Part shown: positions 20,694 to 28,870 of the stretch, in pieces
Position numbering within the stretch: position 1 is the stretch's first letter
How the letters are laid out: every line of letters begins with the position of its first letter
Assembly: GCF_002116635.1 (NCBI RefSeq)
Contig: NZ_LQPW01000110.1
Coordinates: 1 to 43,796 of the forward strand
From: Mycobacterium szulgai
GTDB taxonomy: Bacteria; Actinomycetota; Actinomycetes; Mycobacteriales; Mycobacteriaceae
Direction of reading: 5' to 3'
Length of the DNA stretch: 43,796 nt
Translations under genes and position numbers: made by a program
The notes under the pieces: model-generated
Told to the model about the DNA's origin: nothing
What the model saw: only the letters and a program-made list of their open reading frames with translations
Database searches by the model: none

Positions 20694-20767
20694 TATCGGT
20701 CCTTCAATCGACGGTGTGGGTCACCGCCCGCGGACGCGCAGCCGATCCGGGTCGCGGTAGGCACCAT
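20693..20767 (-). CDS. Short leader ORF (uORF) overlapping the metE start
   Basis: A 24-codon frame starts ATG-GTG at 20767 and ends in TAG whose last base is the first base of the metE GTG. The encoded peptide begins [10 protein letters not shown] and is rich in Arg. In-frame GTG codons further upstream could give a longer version reaching towards the aptamer. Translated uORFs before metE have been described in M. tuberculosis, where translation of the uORF lowers MetE output. No strong ribosome site precedes this ATG, so the exact start is uncertain. Confidence 0.5.
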   Translation of the reverse strand: MVPTATRIGCASAGGDPHRRLKDR

Positions 20768-20845
20768 AACTACGTAACCGCAACACGTACGGCCAAACGC
20801 CCATTCCACGAGGCGATGAGCCGCCGGACGCGGCGCGCCCGGCAC

Positions 20846-21040
20846 GGCTGGCAGGTCTTCGGACTCGCAGGCGCGCACTTTCCGGTGCTCCTACTAACCG
20901 TCGCTTCCCAGTTCCAGACCCTCTGGCGACCAGTGCTTGTCTATCGACGAGACGGCGTTCGTTCCTGCATACCGCTGCGGGACAGTCCCGGATTCTCACC
21001 GGGTTCCCTCTCGCGTCGCATCGTGTGCTTCGCTCGATGC
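20846..21040 (-). ncRNA. Cobalamin (B12) riboswitch upstream of metE
   Basis: Read on the minus strand, the conserved blocks follow in order: GGGAACCCGGTGAGAATCC and GACTGTCCCGCAGCGGTA (about 21010-20970), CACTGG followed by CTGGGAAGCGA (about 20935-20905), and GCGAGTCCGAAGACCTGCC (20868-20850), the classic end of the aptamer. The outer P1 stem may extend into 21055 and 20830. About 155 bases separate the aptamer from metE and hold a short uORF but no clear U-tailed terminator, so control is more likely translational. The outer limits are approximate. Confidence 0.93.
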
Positions 21041-21094
21041 CGGCGCCGCAAGTGCGACGACGGCAGACCAGCTGCACTGTCGAGGCTACTACTG

Positions 21095-21736
21095 CTACCT
21101 GGTCAGCGCGTCGGCGATCGGCACGTCGCCGTTGTTGAAGTCGATGGTTCGGCCGATCGTCGAGGGGTCGTTCAGCGCCGCGGCGATGACCAGGGCGACG
21201 TCGGCCCGCGAAACGCTACCCTTGCCCGCGCCGACGGCGATCCGGCCGGTCGCCGGCTCGAAGGTGAGCCGGCTGGGGCCCAGCACGGTCCAATTCAGTT
21301 CGCTGGCGCGCAGGTGCGCGTCGGCGGCGGCCTTGGCCTCCGCGTAGGGGAAGAACGGATCACCTTGCGGGACACCATGGTCGGGTCCGGCCCCGAAGTA
21401 GGACACCATGACGAAGCGGTTGACCCCCGCACTTGCGGCGGCGTCGATCACCCGGATCGCGGCGTCCCGGTCGACGGCATAGGTGCGCGCCGGGTTGCCG
21501 CCACCGGCCCCGGCGGAGAAGACCACCGCGTTGTGTCCGGTCAGCAGATCCGACAGCGCCCCGGTGTCGAGCCGCTCGATGTCGGCGACGACGGGCTCGG
21601 CCCCGGTGGCCGCCACGTCCTGGATGTGGTCGGGATTGCGGAAGACGGCACTGACCTCGTCGCCACGCTCGGTGAGGATGCGCGCCAGCTGCAATGCGAC
21701 CTTGCCGTGGCCGCCGATCACCACGATGCGCGTCAT
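21095..21736 (-). CDS. NAD(P)-binding NmrA/atypical SDR-like protein
   Basis: The 213-residue Rossmann-fold protein (MTRIVVIGGHGKVALQLARI) has a Gly-rich GGHGKV nucleotide loop, a VVADIE segment, and YAEAK in the YxxxK position of SDRs. It belongs to the NAD(P)H-binding group of small atypical SDRs, used as redox sensors or epimerase/reductase-like enzymes; the substrate is unknown. The start codon overlaps the stop of the upstream TetR-type gene by four bases (ATGA), so both come from one mRNA and this gene should share the regulator's control. The riboswitch leader of metE begins about 50 bases downstream. Confidence 0.85.
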   Translation of the reverse strand: MTRIVVIGGHGKVALQLARILTERGDEVSAVFRNPDHIQDVAATGAEPVVADIERLDTGALSDLLTGHNAVVFSAGAGGGNPARTYAVDRDAAIRVIDAAASAGVNRFVMVSYFGAGPDHGVPQGDPFFPYAEAKAAADAHLRASELNWTVLGPSRLTFEPATGRIAVGAGKGSVSRADVALVIAAALNDPSTIGRTIDFNNGDVPIADALTR

Positions 21737-22995
21737 GAGCGGACCGCAACGCCGCGCAGCACCGTATCCCGGGCCAGGATGAGCGAGGTCCGGGTGCCGA
21801 CCGCGCGCAGGATGTTCTCCGGGATCCACTGCATGCCGATGATGGACCGGGCCAGCATCACTGTGGAGGGCGCGTCGATTCGTATCTCGCCCGACCGGAT
21901 CCCCTCGGAGAGAAGCGATTTCATTTGCCGCAGGCGAGTGGTGTACAGCCAGCCGGGATTGGCCGTGTCGGGCGGCGATTGGCGCATCCAGGCCAGCTGG
22001 ATCCGGAATTCGTCGGAAAACCGGTCCAGCGCATTGACATTGACCCAGCTCAGGGCGTCCAGTTTGGCAATGGGCGTGGCGTCGGAGCGCAGCACACTGA
22101 CCCAGCCGGCCTCGACCTTCTGCCCAAAGGAACGCATGATCGAGGCGAGCAGTTCGTCCTTGGATCCGATTACCCGGTACACGGTCCCGGTGCCGAGTCC
22201 GGCCGCCGCGGCGATGTCGCGGATCGTGGTCACCTCATATCCCTTGCGGCCGAACTCCGTTCGCGCCACTGCGCGCAGCGCAGCCGCCTTGTCGCCGGGG
22301 CCGGCTTGGCTGTCGTCGGCCCACGATGCGATGACGTCGCTGGCCGCCGCGAACGCGCTGGAGCCGTCCAGGACCGAATCGGCCGGTGGTTGGGCTGCCA
22401 AGCCCTGCAGGATGATTCGGCACATGAGGCCGGCCACCTGGTCGGCCGAGGAGTTGTGCCGGATGACGTCGAGCCCGACCTGCAGCATGGATTGACAAAT
22501 CCGGTCGGCGAGGGTGGGTAGGTCGACCTCGGCGTTGATGTAGCCACTCCACCTGGCCGCACGCAGCGTTTGCAGCATCGCCTGCTGGACCGCGGCCGGC
22601 CGCTGCTGGGTCAGCGTCACCAGTTCGGGATCCGCGCTGGGCCCTTCGTAGAACGACATCTGCAGCGCCGCACGATGCCGCACGGCGCAATTGGCGATCG
22701 CGGCCCCCAGGTCGCCGATCTGTTCATCCGCCGGCCGCGAATCGGGCTCATCCAAACGCGCCTGCGCCGCGTGCCCGATCCGATCCAGATCGGCCTGGTA
22801 GCGCCGGATCAGTTCGATGAGGATGGCTTCTTTGGATTCGAAATGGTGATACAGGCTGCCCGGCAGAATGCCTGCCGCATCGGCGATCTCCTGCAGGGAA
22901 GTGCGCAGTCCCGACGACGCGATCAGCGACGCCGCGGTCGCCAGGATCTCGGCGCGGCGGGTTCCGGTGTCGTTCGCGGTGTCGGCTTTGGCCAT
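21733..22995 (-). CDS. Double-domain TetR-family regulator
   Basis: The 420-residue protein contains two complete TetR units. The first HTH is at about residues 15-60 (SLQEIADAAGILPGSLYHHF) with its own ligand domain to ~200. The second is at about 240-290 (IRDIAAAAGLGTGTVYRVIG) with another ligand domain to the end. Single TetR proteins have ~200 residues and act as dimers, so this chain is a built-in pseudo-dimer with two unlike halves. An imperfect palindrome lies 25-42 bases before the ATG and is shared with three other promoters in the locus, suggesting autorepression and local control. It is coupled to the NmrA-like gene downstream. The ligand may be an acyl-CoA, by context only. Confidence 0.92.
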   Translation of the reverse strand: MAKADTANDTGTRRAEILATAASLIASSGLRTSLQEIADAAGILPGSLYHHFESKEAILIELIRRYQADLDRIGHAAQARLDEPDSRPADEQIGDLGAAIANCAVRHRAALQMSFYEGPSADPELVTLTQQRPAAVQQAMLQTLRAARWSGYINAEVDLPTLADRICQSMLQVGLDVIRHNSSADQVAGLMCRIILQGLAAQPPADSVLDGSSAFAAASDVIASWADDSQAGPGDKAAALRAVARTEFGRKGYEVTTIRDIAAAAGLGTGTVYRVIGSKDELLASIMRSFGQKVEAGWVSVLRSDATPIAKLDALSWVNVNALDRFSDEFRIQLAWMRQSPPDTANPGWLYTTRLRQMKSLLSEGIRSGEIRIDAPSTVMLARSIIGMQWIPENILRAVGTRTSLILARDTVLRGVAVRS

Positions 22996-23019
22996 GGCCG
23001 GCTGCTTGTCCTCCCCGCT

Positions 23020-23037
23020 GAACCAAATCTTTGTTAG
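23020..23037. promoter_or_regulatory. Putative TetR operator, site D (double-TetR promoter)
   Basis: GAACCAAATCTTTGTTAG is an imperfect 9+9 palindrome whose left half is the exact reverse complement of ATTTGGTTC, the common half-site of sites at 26263, 27940 and 28816. It lies 25 bases before the start of the double TetR gene, in the 75-bp gap after the SDR stop. Confidence 0.6.
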
Positions 23038-23070
23038 AGGTTATCAGAGCCTCCGCGACAAACACCCTGC

Positions 23071-24000
23071 TTAGGACGTTACTCCGAGCTGCTCGCAGAC
23101 GCCGAACACTTCCTCGAAGATCGAGCCCGGCACCGTGAACGGCTGGGTCGCCTGCACCTCGGACAGGTGTGCTTCGATGTCGTCGGCGCTCGGGTCGCCG
23201 CCTTGGTCGGCCAACCAGCCCTGACCCAGCCCCACGAAGACCCGGGCGAATCGACCGGCACAGGCCGAATAGTTCTGGTGGCTGAACCTGCAGGCCCGGC
23301 TCGCCAGAAACACGACCATCGGCACCACCAACTCGGGTTTGATCACCCTCAGGAAGCCGATTTCGGCAAGGGCCTTGGGATCTCCGACCGTTACTGTCAC
23401 CATGCGCGAAAAGCCGAACGGCAGCACGGTATTGGACAGTATTCCGTGTCCGGCGCCTTCGATCGCGATCACGTTGGACAGGCCGACCAGTCCGGCCTTG
23501 GCCGCCGCGTAGTGGGCTTCCATTGGTTGTCCGAACATCCCGCCCGAGGACGAGATGAAAACGAACCGGCCATAGCCCTGTTTCTTCATCACCCGATAGG
23601 CCGGCTGGCTCAGATAGAACCCGCCGTCGAGGTGCACGCGCAGCATCTTGCGCCAGTCGTCGGGCGACATCTCGTCGAACGCGATGCTGTTGAAGATGCC
23701 GGCGTTGCTGACCACAGCATCGAGGCGTCCGAAGTTCTCGACGGCCACTTCGACGATTACCGCACCCCCCTGCGGGCTGGCCACCGATTCATGCGAGGCC
23801 ACCGCAACGCCGCCGGCCGCTTCGATCTCGGCAACGACCTCGTCGGCGACGGTGGTATCGGCACCGTCGCCGTGCATGGTGCCCCCGAGGTCGTTGACGA
23901 CGACGCGTGCGCCCCGCCGGGCCAGCTCCAGGGCATACAGGCGGCCCAGTCCGCGGCCGGCTCCGGTGACGATCGCCACCTGGTCGCTGAAATCGATCAC
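23071..24000 (-). CDS. SDR of the 17-beta-HSD4/MFE-2 type (probable 3-hydroxyacyl-CoA dehydrogenase)
   Basis: The 309-residue short-chain dehydrogenase has TGAGRGLG (residues 13-20), the NDLGG motif typical of the hydroxyacyl-CoA dehydrogenase domain of multifunctional enzyme 2, catalytic Ser in ISSSGG and YAAAK. Relatives such as M. tuberculosis Rv3502c oxidise 3-hydroxyacyl-CoA in sterol side-chain breakdown. Its last ~70 residues extend beyond the basic SDR core, as in that group. It overlaps the acyl-CoA dehydrogenase gene upstream by four bases (ATGA), and so is the third gene of an ACAD-ACAD-SDR operon. A beta-oxidation dehydrogenase is the best reading; the substrate is inferred. Confidence 0.87.
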   Translation of the reverse strand: MIDFSDQVAIVTGAGRGLGRLYALELARRGARVVVNDLGGTMHGDGADTTVADEVVAEIEAAGGVAVASHESVASPQGGAVIVEVAVENFGRLDAVVSNAGIFNSIAFDEMSPDDWRKMLRVHLDGGFYLSQPAYRVMKKQGYGRFVFISSSGGMFGQPMEAHYAAAKAGLVGLSNVIAIEGAGHGILSNTVLPFGFSRMVTVTVGDPKALAEIGFLRVIKPELVVPMVVFLASRACRFSHQNYSACAGRFARVFVGLGQGWLADQGGDPSADDIEAHLSEVQATQPFTVPGSIFEEVFGVCEQLGVTS

Positions 24001-25085
24001 GATTGCGTCCCCTTCGGATCAGCCAGGCGCGCACCGAGTTCGGTGAGGTAGCGGTCCGGCCCGCCATGAAATGCGCTCCAGCCGAGCAGGCGCTTGAGGT
24101 AGAGGTGGGCGTCGTGCTCCCAGGTGTAGCCGATGCCGCCGAACACCTGAATCGCGGTGTCGCCCACCGTCGCCAGCCGACCGGAGAATGCCTTGGCCCG
24201 CACTGCGGCCAGGTGCCGCTCGGCGGGGCCCGCTGCATCGGCGGCCCACAGCGCGTGGATCACCCCGCTGCGGGCCAGCTCGACCGTTTCGTACATGTCG
24301 ACGCACAAGTGCTGGATCGCCTGAAAGGACCCGATGGCCTGTCCGAACTGTTTTCGCACCTTTGCGTAGTCGACGGCCAGATTCAGGACGGTGTGTGCGG
24401 CGCCAAGCGCGTCGGCGGCCCGGGCGATCAGTATGTCATCGGCCAGCGCCGCAACAGCATCCGGCGACCCGTCGGCCAGGCGATCTGCGGCTACGCCGTC
24501 CAATTCGACACGAAACTCCTTGCGGGTCTGGTCGATACCCCGCTGCAGCATCACCGAAACGCCGGGGGCGGTGGTATTGACCGCGAAAAGCGCTTTGCTG
24601 CCGTCGATTTCGGCGCACGTCAGTATCACGTGGGCGGCCGCGGCGTCGGGCACGGTGGTGAGAGTGCCGGTCAGCACGACCTCACCCGCGCGCTCGGCAC
24701 CAGCCGCGTGATCGAGCGCGACGGTGGCGATCGTGGTGCCGTCGGCGATCCCGGTGAGCAGGCCGGCTGGGTTGGCTCCGAATCGGGTCAGCGCCCGCAC
24801 GGCGGCCACCGCGCTGGACAGCCACGGTCCCGGGTACAGCGCGGCGCCCAGCTCTTCGGCGACGATGCCGGCCTCGACCATCGTCAGGCCGGCGCCACCG
24901 TATTCGGCCGATACCAACAGCCCGGTCGCGCCGAGATCGGCGAGGCCGCGCCAAACCGCTCCGGTGCTACCGGTTGGGTCGTCGAGTAGTGCCCGTACAT
25001 GCCCCGAGACAGATGCCTTCTCAGAAAGAAAGCGGCGCAGGATGTCTCGCAGTGCGACCTGCTCGTCGGTGAGCTCGAGATTCAT
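23997..25085 (-). CDS. Acyl-CoA dehydrogenase, subunit of a probable heteromeric pair
   Basis: The 362-residue protein starts MNLELTDEQVALRDILRRFL and contains the ACAD C-terminal motif QVFGGIGYTWEHDAHLYLKR. It overlaps the second ACAD by four bases (start 25085, partner stop 25082-25084). Adjacent, unequal ACAD genes in mycobacteria commonly encode alpha2-beta2 enzymes for bulky substrates such as steroid side chains (the ChsE type), in which one chain supplies most FAD contacts and the catalytic Glu. By eye I cannot decide which of the two carries the base. The central substrate-binding region is short, in keeping with the smaller partner. Confidence 0.9.
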   Translation of the reverse strand: MNLELTDEQVALRDILRRFLSEKASVSGHVRALLDDPTGSTGAVWRGLADLGATGLLVSAEYGGAGLTMVEAGIVAEELGAALYPGPWLSSAVAAVRALTRFGANPAGLLTGIADGTTIATVALDHAAGAERAGEVVLTGTLTTVPDAAAAHVILTCAEIDGSKALFAVNTTAPGVSVMLQRGIDQTRKEFRVELDGVAADRLADGSPDAVAALADDILIARAADALGAAHTVLNLAVDYAKVRKQFGQAIGSFQAIQHLCVDMYETVELARSGVIHALWAADAAGPAERHLAAVRAKAFSGRLATVGDTAIQVFGGIGYTWEHDAHLYLKRLLGWSAFHGGPDRYLTELGARLADPKGTQS

Positions 25086-26209
25086 CGGCGGGGCAACCCC
25101 AGCACGCGTTGGGCGGTGATGTTCTTGTTGATCTGCGTGGTGCCGCCCGCGATCGTCAGGGACCGGGAGGTCAATCGGTAGTCGGTCCACCGGCCGGTGC
25201 CCAGCGTGTCGAAGGCCAGCGCGGCCAGGTCCTGACCGATCTGACCCCACACGGTTTTGGCGAGGCTGGCCGACCCGAGCGAGTCACCGCCGTGCAGCGT
25301 CGCCGAAATCGAACGCTGGCAGAGCACTTCGAGATATTTGATGTCAACCGCAAGCTCACCGATGCGGCGCAGCGTCACCGGATCATCGAGCGCCCCGGCC
25401 GCCCGCAAGTCGGTCACCAGTTCTTGAAGCCGTACCTGCAGTTCGGCGTAGAGTCGCGCGGCCCCGGCGCGCTCGTGGCTCAGTGTGGTGGTGGCAACCT
25501 GCCAACCGCCGTTCTGCGGGCCGAGCAGGGCGGCAACAGACACGCGTACGTCGTGAAAGAACACCTCGGCGAAATCGGTCTCGCCGTTGAGCGTGATGAG
25601 CGGCCGGACCTCGATGCCGGGCAGGCTCATGTCGACGATCAGACAGGAGATGCCCTGGTGCTTGGGCGCGTCGGGATCGGTGCGGACATACAGCTGACAC
25701 CACTTGGCTCGATGCCCCAGTGAGGTCCAGATCTTCTGTCCGGTCACCACGAATTCGTCACCGTCGCGCACGGCGCGGGTGCGCAGCGCGGCCAGATCGG
25801 ATCCGGCTTCGGGTTCCGACATGCCCTGGCACCAGATGTCGTCGGCGCGCAGCATACGGGGGAGCAGTGTCGTCTTCTGGTCTTCGGTACCGTACCGCAT
25901 GATCGCCGGGGCGATATTGTTCATACCAATGACGTTGAGCGGCAACGGCGCCCGGGCGCGAGTGGTCTCCTCGGTGTACACCAGCTGCTCGAGCACGGTC
26001 GCGCCGCGGCCGCCGTACTCCCGGGGCCAGGAGACCGCCGCCCAGCCGGCGTCGGCGAGCGTCGCGTTCCATGTCCGCAGCAGTTCGAATTCCGGGTCCC
26101 GGCCGGAGTGGCGGCGGGCGGCGATCAGCTCGTCGGTCAGGTTGGTCGACAGCCAGGCGCGTAGTTCGCCACGAAACCGCTCTACTTCGGCCGGGTATGA
26201 GAAATCCAC
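25082..26209 (-). CDS. Acyl-CoA dehydrogenase, partner subunit
   Basis: The 375-residue protein begins at a GTG (VDFSYPAEVERFRGELRAWL); the frame is open further upstream but shows no ACAD similarity. Motifs include WCQGMSEPEAGSDLA and VTGQKIWTS of the middle beta domain and IAGGTTQINKNITAQRVLGLPR at the end, which contacts FAD. It is the first gene of the ACAD-ACAD-SDR operon and is divergent from the vWA gene across ~100 bases that include a putative TetR operator (26263-26280). Together with the next gene it should introduce the alpha-beta double bond into an acyl-CoA; the substrate is unknown. Confidence 0.92.
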   Translation of the reverse strand: MDFSYPAEVERFRGELRAWLSTNLTDELIAARRHSGRDPEFELLRTWNATLADAGWAAVSWPREYGGRGATVLEQLVYTEETTRARAPLPLNVIGMNNIAPAIMRYGTEDQKTTLLPRMLRADDIWCQGMSEPEAGSDLAALRTRAVRDGDEFVVTGQKIWTSLGHRAKWCQLYVRTDPDAPKHQGISCLIVDMSLPGIEVRPLITLNGETDFAEVFFHDVRVSVAALLGPQNGGWQVATTTLSHERAGAARLYAELQVRLQELVTDLRAAGALDDPVTLRRIGELAVDIKYLEVLCQRSISATLHGGDSLGSASLAKTVWGQIGQDLAALAFDTLGTGRWTDYRLTSRSLTIAGGTTQINKNITAQRVLGLPRR

Positions 26210-26262
26210 GTGCGTCCGGTTACCTCTGCGCGATTGACTGTGCTCACGCGGGACTTTACGTT

Positions 26263-26280
26263 GGAACAGATATTTGGTCA
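26263..26280. promoter_or_regulatory. Putative TetR operator, site A (ACAD/vWA divergent promoter)
   Basis: GGAACAGATATTTGGTCA aligns with site D (reverse complement CTAACAAAGATTTGGTTC), the reverse complement of site B and site C. It sits midway between the divergent ACAD (start 26209) and vWA (start 26312) genes, so one bound repressor could silence both. Confidence 0.65.
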
Positions 26281-26311
26281 ATCGAGATCGTGCGCATCGA
26301 GGGGCAACCGG

Positions 26312-27964
26312 GTGGACTCCGATCGGCTGGCCCGATTGGGCATGTTGGCTTCGGCGCTGGGGGGCCGAACCCTGCAAGTGACGGCGGCCGAACCCGGCGA
26401 TCCGCCGTGGACCGATGGCGTGACGATGTTTCTCGATGCCGACGGCACTGCGCGCCAACAGCTCGAGGCGTTGGCGGTACAAGCTTCGTTACTGGCGGCC
26501 GGCAGTCTGGAGCCCGCCATACTGCGCAAACTCAAGCGCCGTCCCGCGTTGGCCGCTCGCTATCTATCGGTTGAAGGCCACCGGGCGCTGGCCGCCAACG
26601 AGAATCTGCTTCCGGCATCGCTGCGCACGCTTGTCCAGGGTGAAGTCCGCAGCGATTCGCCGGCCGCCTCGCTCGCGCTGGCGCGCGGCCGGCAGCCGAT
26701 CGACGGTCCGCCGGCGAGCTTCGGAACAATCCGTCCCCGGAAGCTGTTGGCGGCCAGGGACGTACGGGCCAAAGAGCTGCCCGAACTCGACGAGGACGAC
26801 ACCGGCGAAAACGACGCGGCCGCCGACATGTTCACCAGCCCGGTAGGCGGCGGTGGGGCACTGGGCAAGCTGCTGCGGAGAATGCTGCGGCCGGTGCGCG
26901 AGCTCGGCGAGGCCGGCCAACCCGGCGCGAACGCACCCACCCACCGGAGCCGCTCCGGCAGGCAGGGCGCCCCAACCACGGTGCTGTCCAGCGCGCCCGT
27001 GGGTCTGATCGGCGCCCCCGGTGATGCCGGCGCCGGAATCACCTACCCGGAGTGGGATATTCATCGCCAGGCCTATCGGCCGGACTGGTGCACCGTGCGT
27101 GCGGAGCAGCCCTGCGTCAAGGCCGCGGCGAACCCGGACCCGTTGGACGGGTACGCATTGCGGCGACCGCTGGCCCGCTTAGGCCTGGGTCCGGATTGGT
27201 TCCACCGTCAAATCCAGGGCGACGACCTCGACATAGACGCCGCCATCGAAGCGCGGGTGCAGACCGCGGCAGGGTCCGCACCCGACGAGGCGGTGTACGT
27301 GGAGAGCCTGCGCCGGCGGCGCGACCTCGCCGTGCTGGTACTGCTGGACGTGTCCGGCTCGGTGGGCGAGGCGGGTGCGGCGGGCAAGACGGTGCACGAG
27401 CAACAGCGCAGCGCCGCGGCGGCGCTGGCGGTCGCGCTCTATGAGATCGGAGACCGCCTGGCGCTGTACGCCTTTCACTCCCAAGGCCGGCAGTCGGTGC
27501 AAGTCATGCCGCTCAAGAGGTTCGACGATGCGCTCGACGTGCGGGCGTTGCGCCGGCTGGCCGGCTTGGTGCCGGGTGCATATTCGCGCCTGGGTGCGGC
27601 GATCCGGCACGGCGCCGCGGTGCTGGAAAGCCGCGGCGGCACCACGCGCCGGCTGCTCGTCGTGATCTCCGATGGCCTGGCCTATGACCACGGCTATGAG
27701 CGCGACTATGGCGCCGCCGATGCCCGGCGAGCCCTGGCCGAAGCGCGCGGCCGGGGCACCGGATGTGTGTGCCTGACGATCGGCGCGACCACCGATCCCG
27801 AGGAGCTGCAACGGGTATTCGGCAGCGCCGCGCACGCCACCATCGCGCGATCCGAGGAACTGAGTCAGGTGGTGGGGCCGCTGTTCCGCACCGCGCTGCG
27901 CGCCGCCGAAGTCCGCCGGTCCGAGACGCAGCGGAACTTGAGACAAATATCTGTTCCGCGTTAG
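26312..27964 (+). CDS. NorD/CbbO-like von Willebrand factor A protein
   Basis: The 550-residue protein starts at GTG 26312 (VDSDRLARLGMLASALGG), with GAGGGG eight bases upstream. The C-terminal third is a vWA domain with the metal-ion-dependent adhesion motif DVSGS (LLDVSGSVGE) and the VISDGL strand. The middle is charged and low in complexity (ELDEDDTGENDAA), and WDIHRQAYRPDWCTV precedes the vWA. Such proteins (NorD, CbbO) act with a MoxR-type AAA+ ATPase (NorQ, CbbQ), here encoded 10 bases downstream, to insert metal into or remodel a target enzyme. The target is not evident; there is no NO reductase or RuBisCO in view. A putative TetR operator overlaps its last codons. Confidence 0.85.
   Translation: MDSDRLARLGMLASALGGRTLQVTAAEPGDPPWTDGVTMFLDADGTARQQLEALAVQASLLAAGSLEPAILRKLKRRPALAARYLSVEGHRALAANENLLPASLRTLVQGEVRSDSPAASLALARGRQPIDGPPASFGTIRPRKLLAARDVRAKELPELDEDDTGENDAAADMFTSPVGGGGALGKLLRRMLRPVRELGEAGQPGANAPTHRSRSGRQGAPTTVLSSAPVGLIGAPGDAGAGITYPEWDIHRQAYRPDWCTVRAEQPCVKAAANPDPLDGYALRRPLARLGLGPDWFHRQIQGDDLDIDAAIEARVQTAAGSAPDEAVYVESLRRRRDLAVLVLLDVSGSVGEAGAAGKTVHEQQRSAAAALAVALYEIGDRLALYAFHSQGRQSVQVMPLKRFDDALDVRALRRLAGLVPGAYSRLGAAIRHGAAVLESRGGTTRRLLVVISDGLAYDHGYERDYGAADARRALAEARGRGTGCVCLTIGATTDPEELQRVFGSAAHATIARSEELSQVVGPLFRTALRAAEVRRSETQRNLRQISVPR
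27940..27957. promoter_or_regulatory. Putative TetR operator, site B (vWA/AAA junction)
   Basis: The reverse complement, GGAACAGATATTTGTCTC, is identical to site A over its first 14 bases. It lies in the last codons of the vWA gene, 18 bases before the AAA+ ATPase ATG, and could allow a separate promoter for the ATPase gene or extend repression. Confidence 0.55.
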
Positions 27965-27974
27965 GCTGGCGCCC

Positions 27975-28787
27975 ATGGAGGCCAGGGAAACCGTGACCCG
28001 CCCCTTCTACGTGTCGGTCGGCAACGAGAAACAGGTGTTCAAGGCCGCGTTCCGCCAAGGACTCTCGGTTCTGCTCAAGGGTCCCACCGGCTGCGGGAAG
28101 ACTCGGTTTCTTGAGGCGATGGCATACGACGTGGGGCGCCCGCTGATCACGGTGGCCTGCCACGACGACCTCACCACCGCGGATCTGGTCGGTCGGTATC
28201 TGTTGCGCGGCGGCGAAACCGAATGGGTGGACGGACCGTTGACCCGGGCTGTGCGCGAGGGTGCGATCTGCTATCTCGACGAAGTTGTCGAGGCACGGCA
28301 GGACACCACGGTGGTGTTGCATCCGCTGGCCGATCACCGCAGGCAGCTTCCGCTGGAACGACTCGGCGTGACTCTTGCTGCAGCGGAAGGCTTTTGCCTG
28401 GTGGTGTCGTATAACCCCGGCTATCAAAGCGTTCTGAAGGATCTCAAGGACTCGACCCGACAGCGCATGGTGGCCATCGAATTCGGGTTTCCGGCAGCAG
28501 ATGTCGAGGAGAAGATCGTCGCCCACGAGGCCCGCATCGGGTCCGACGTGGCAGCCGAGTTGGTGCGATTGGCACAGGCGATCCGGCGGCTGGAAAACGG
28601 GGGACTGCGCGAGGTGGCCTCGACCCGGGTGCTGATTGCGGCCGGGCGGCTGATCTGCGAAGGACTGACTCCGCGCGAGGCGGCCCGGGCCGCGATTGCG
28701 GGCCCGCTGACCGACGACGCGTACGCCGCGAGTGGATTGGCCGAAATGATCGACGTGTATCTGGCCGGCCCGCCGGCCGGTCATTGA
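27975..28787 (+). CDS. MoxR-type AAA+ ATPase, CbbQ/NorQ subfamily
   Basis: The 270-residue protein has Walker A GPTGCGKT (residues 36-43), Walker B CYLDEV and a sensor-1 region VVSYNPGYQ. The C-terminal part matches the CbbQ/NirQ/NorQ extension (FPAADVEEKIVAHEA...ASTRVLIAAGRLI). These ATPases form hexamers that work with a vWA partner to activate a metalloenzyme. It is encoded 10 bases after the vWA gene, and an 83-bp gap with a putative TetR operator follows before the binding-protein operon. The regulon links it to a P450 and an AveC-family protein, which are possible but unproven clients. Confidence 0.93.
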   Translation: MEARETVTRPFYVSVGNEKQVFKAAFRQGLSVLLKGPTGCGKTRFLEAMAYDVGRPLITVACHDDLTTADLVGRYLLRGGETEWVDGPLTRAVREGAICYLDEVVEARQDTTVVLHPLADHRRQLPLERLGVTLAAAEGFCLVVSYNPGYQSVLKDLKDSTRQRMVAIEFGFPAADVEEKIVAHEARIGSDVAAELVRLAQAIRRLENGGLREVASTRVLIAAGRLICEGLTPREAARAAIAGPLTDDAYAASGLAEMIDVYLAGPPAGH

Positions 28788-28815
28788 CGACGATACATTC
28801 CGCACGATACCGTTG

Positions 28816-28833
28816 GGAACAAATGTTAGGTTT
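28816..28833. promoter_or_regulatory. Putative TetR operator, site C (binding-protein operon)
   Basis: GGAACAAATGTTAGGTTT shares the first six bases and the overall symmetry of sites A and B. It ends 37 bases before the TTG start of the binding-protein gene, the first gene of the AveC-SDR-ALDH-P450 operon. Confidence 0.55.
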
Positions 28834-28870
28834 GCATAGAAACGGACGCCCGCGCTAACGGAGGGTCAGA

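Noticed and set aside
20714..22495. A 593-codon open plus-strand frame over the riboswitch and TetR gene
   Set aside because: It runs through the conserved aptamer sequence and is antisense to the TetR and NmrA-like genes; composition looks random.
26312..28787. Reading the NorQ/NorD-like pair as evidence of denitrification or RuBisCO activation
   Set aside because: No norB/norC, nir or cbbL/cbbS genes are present; the names reflect family resemblance only.
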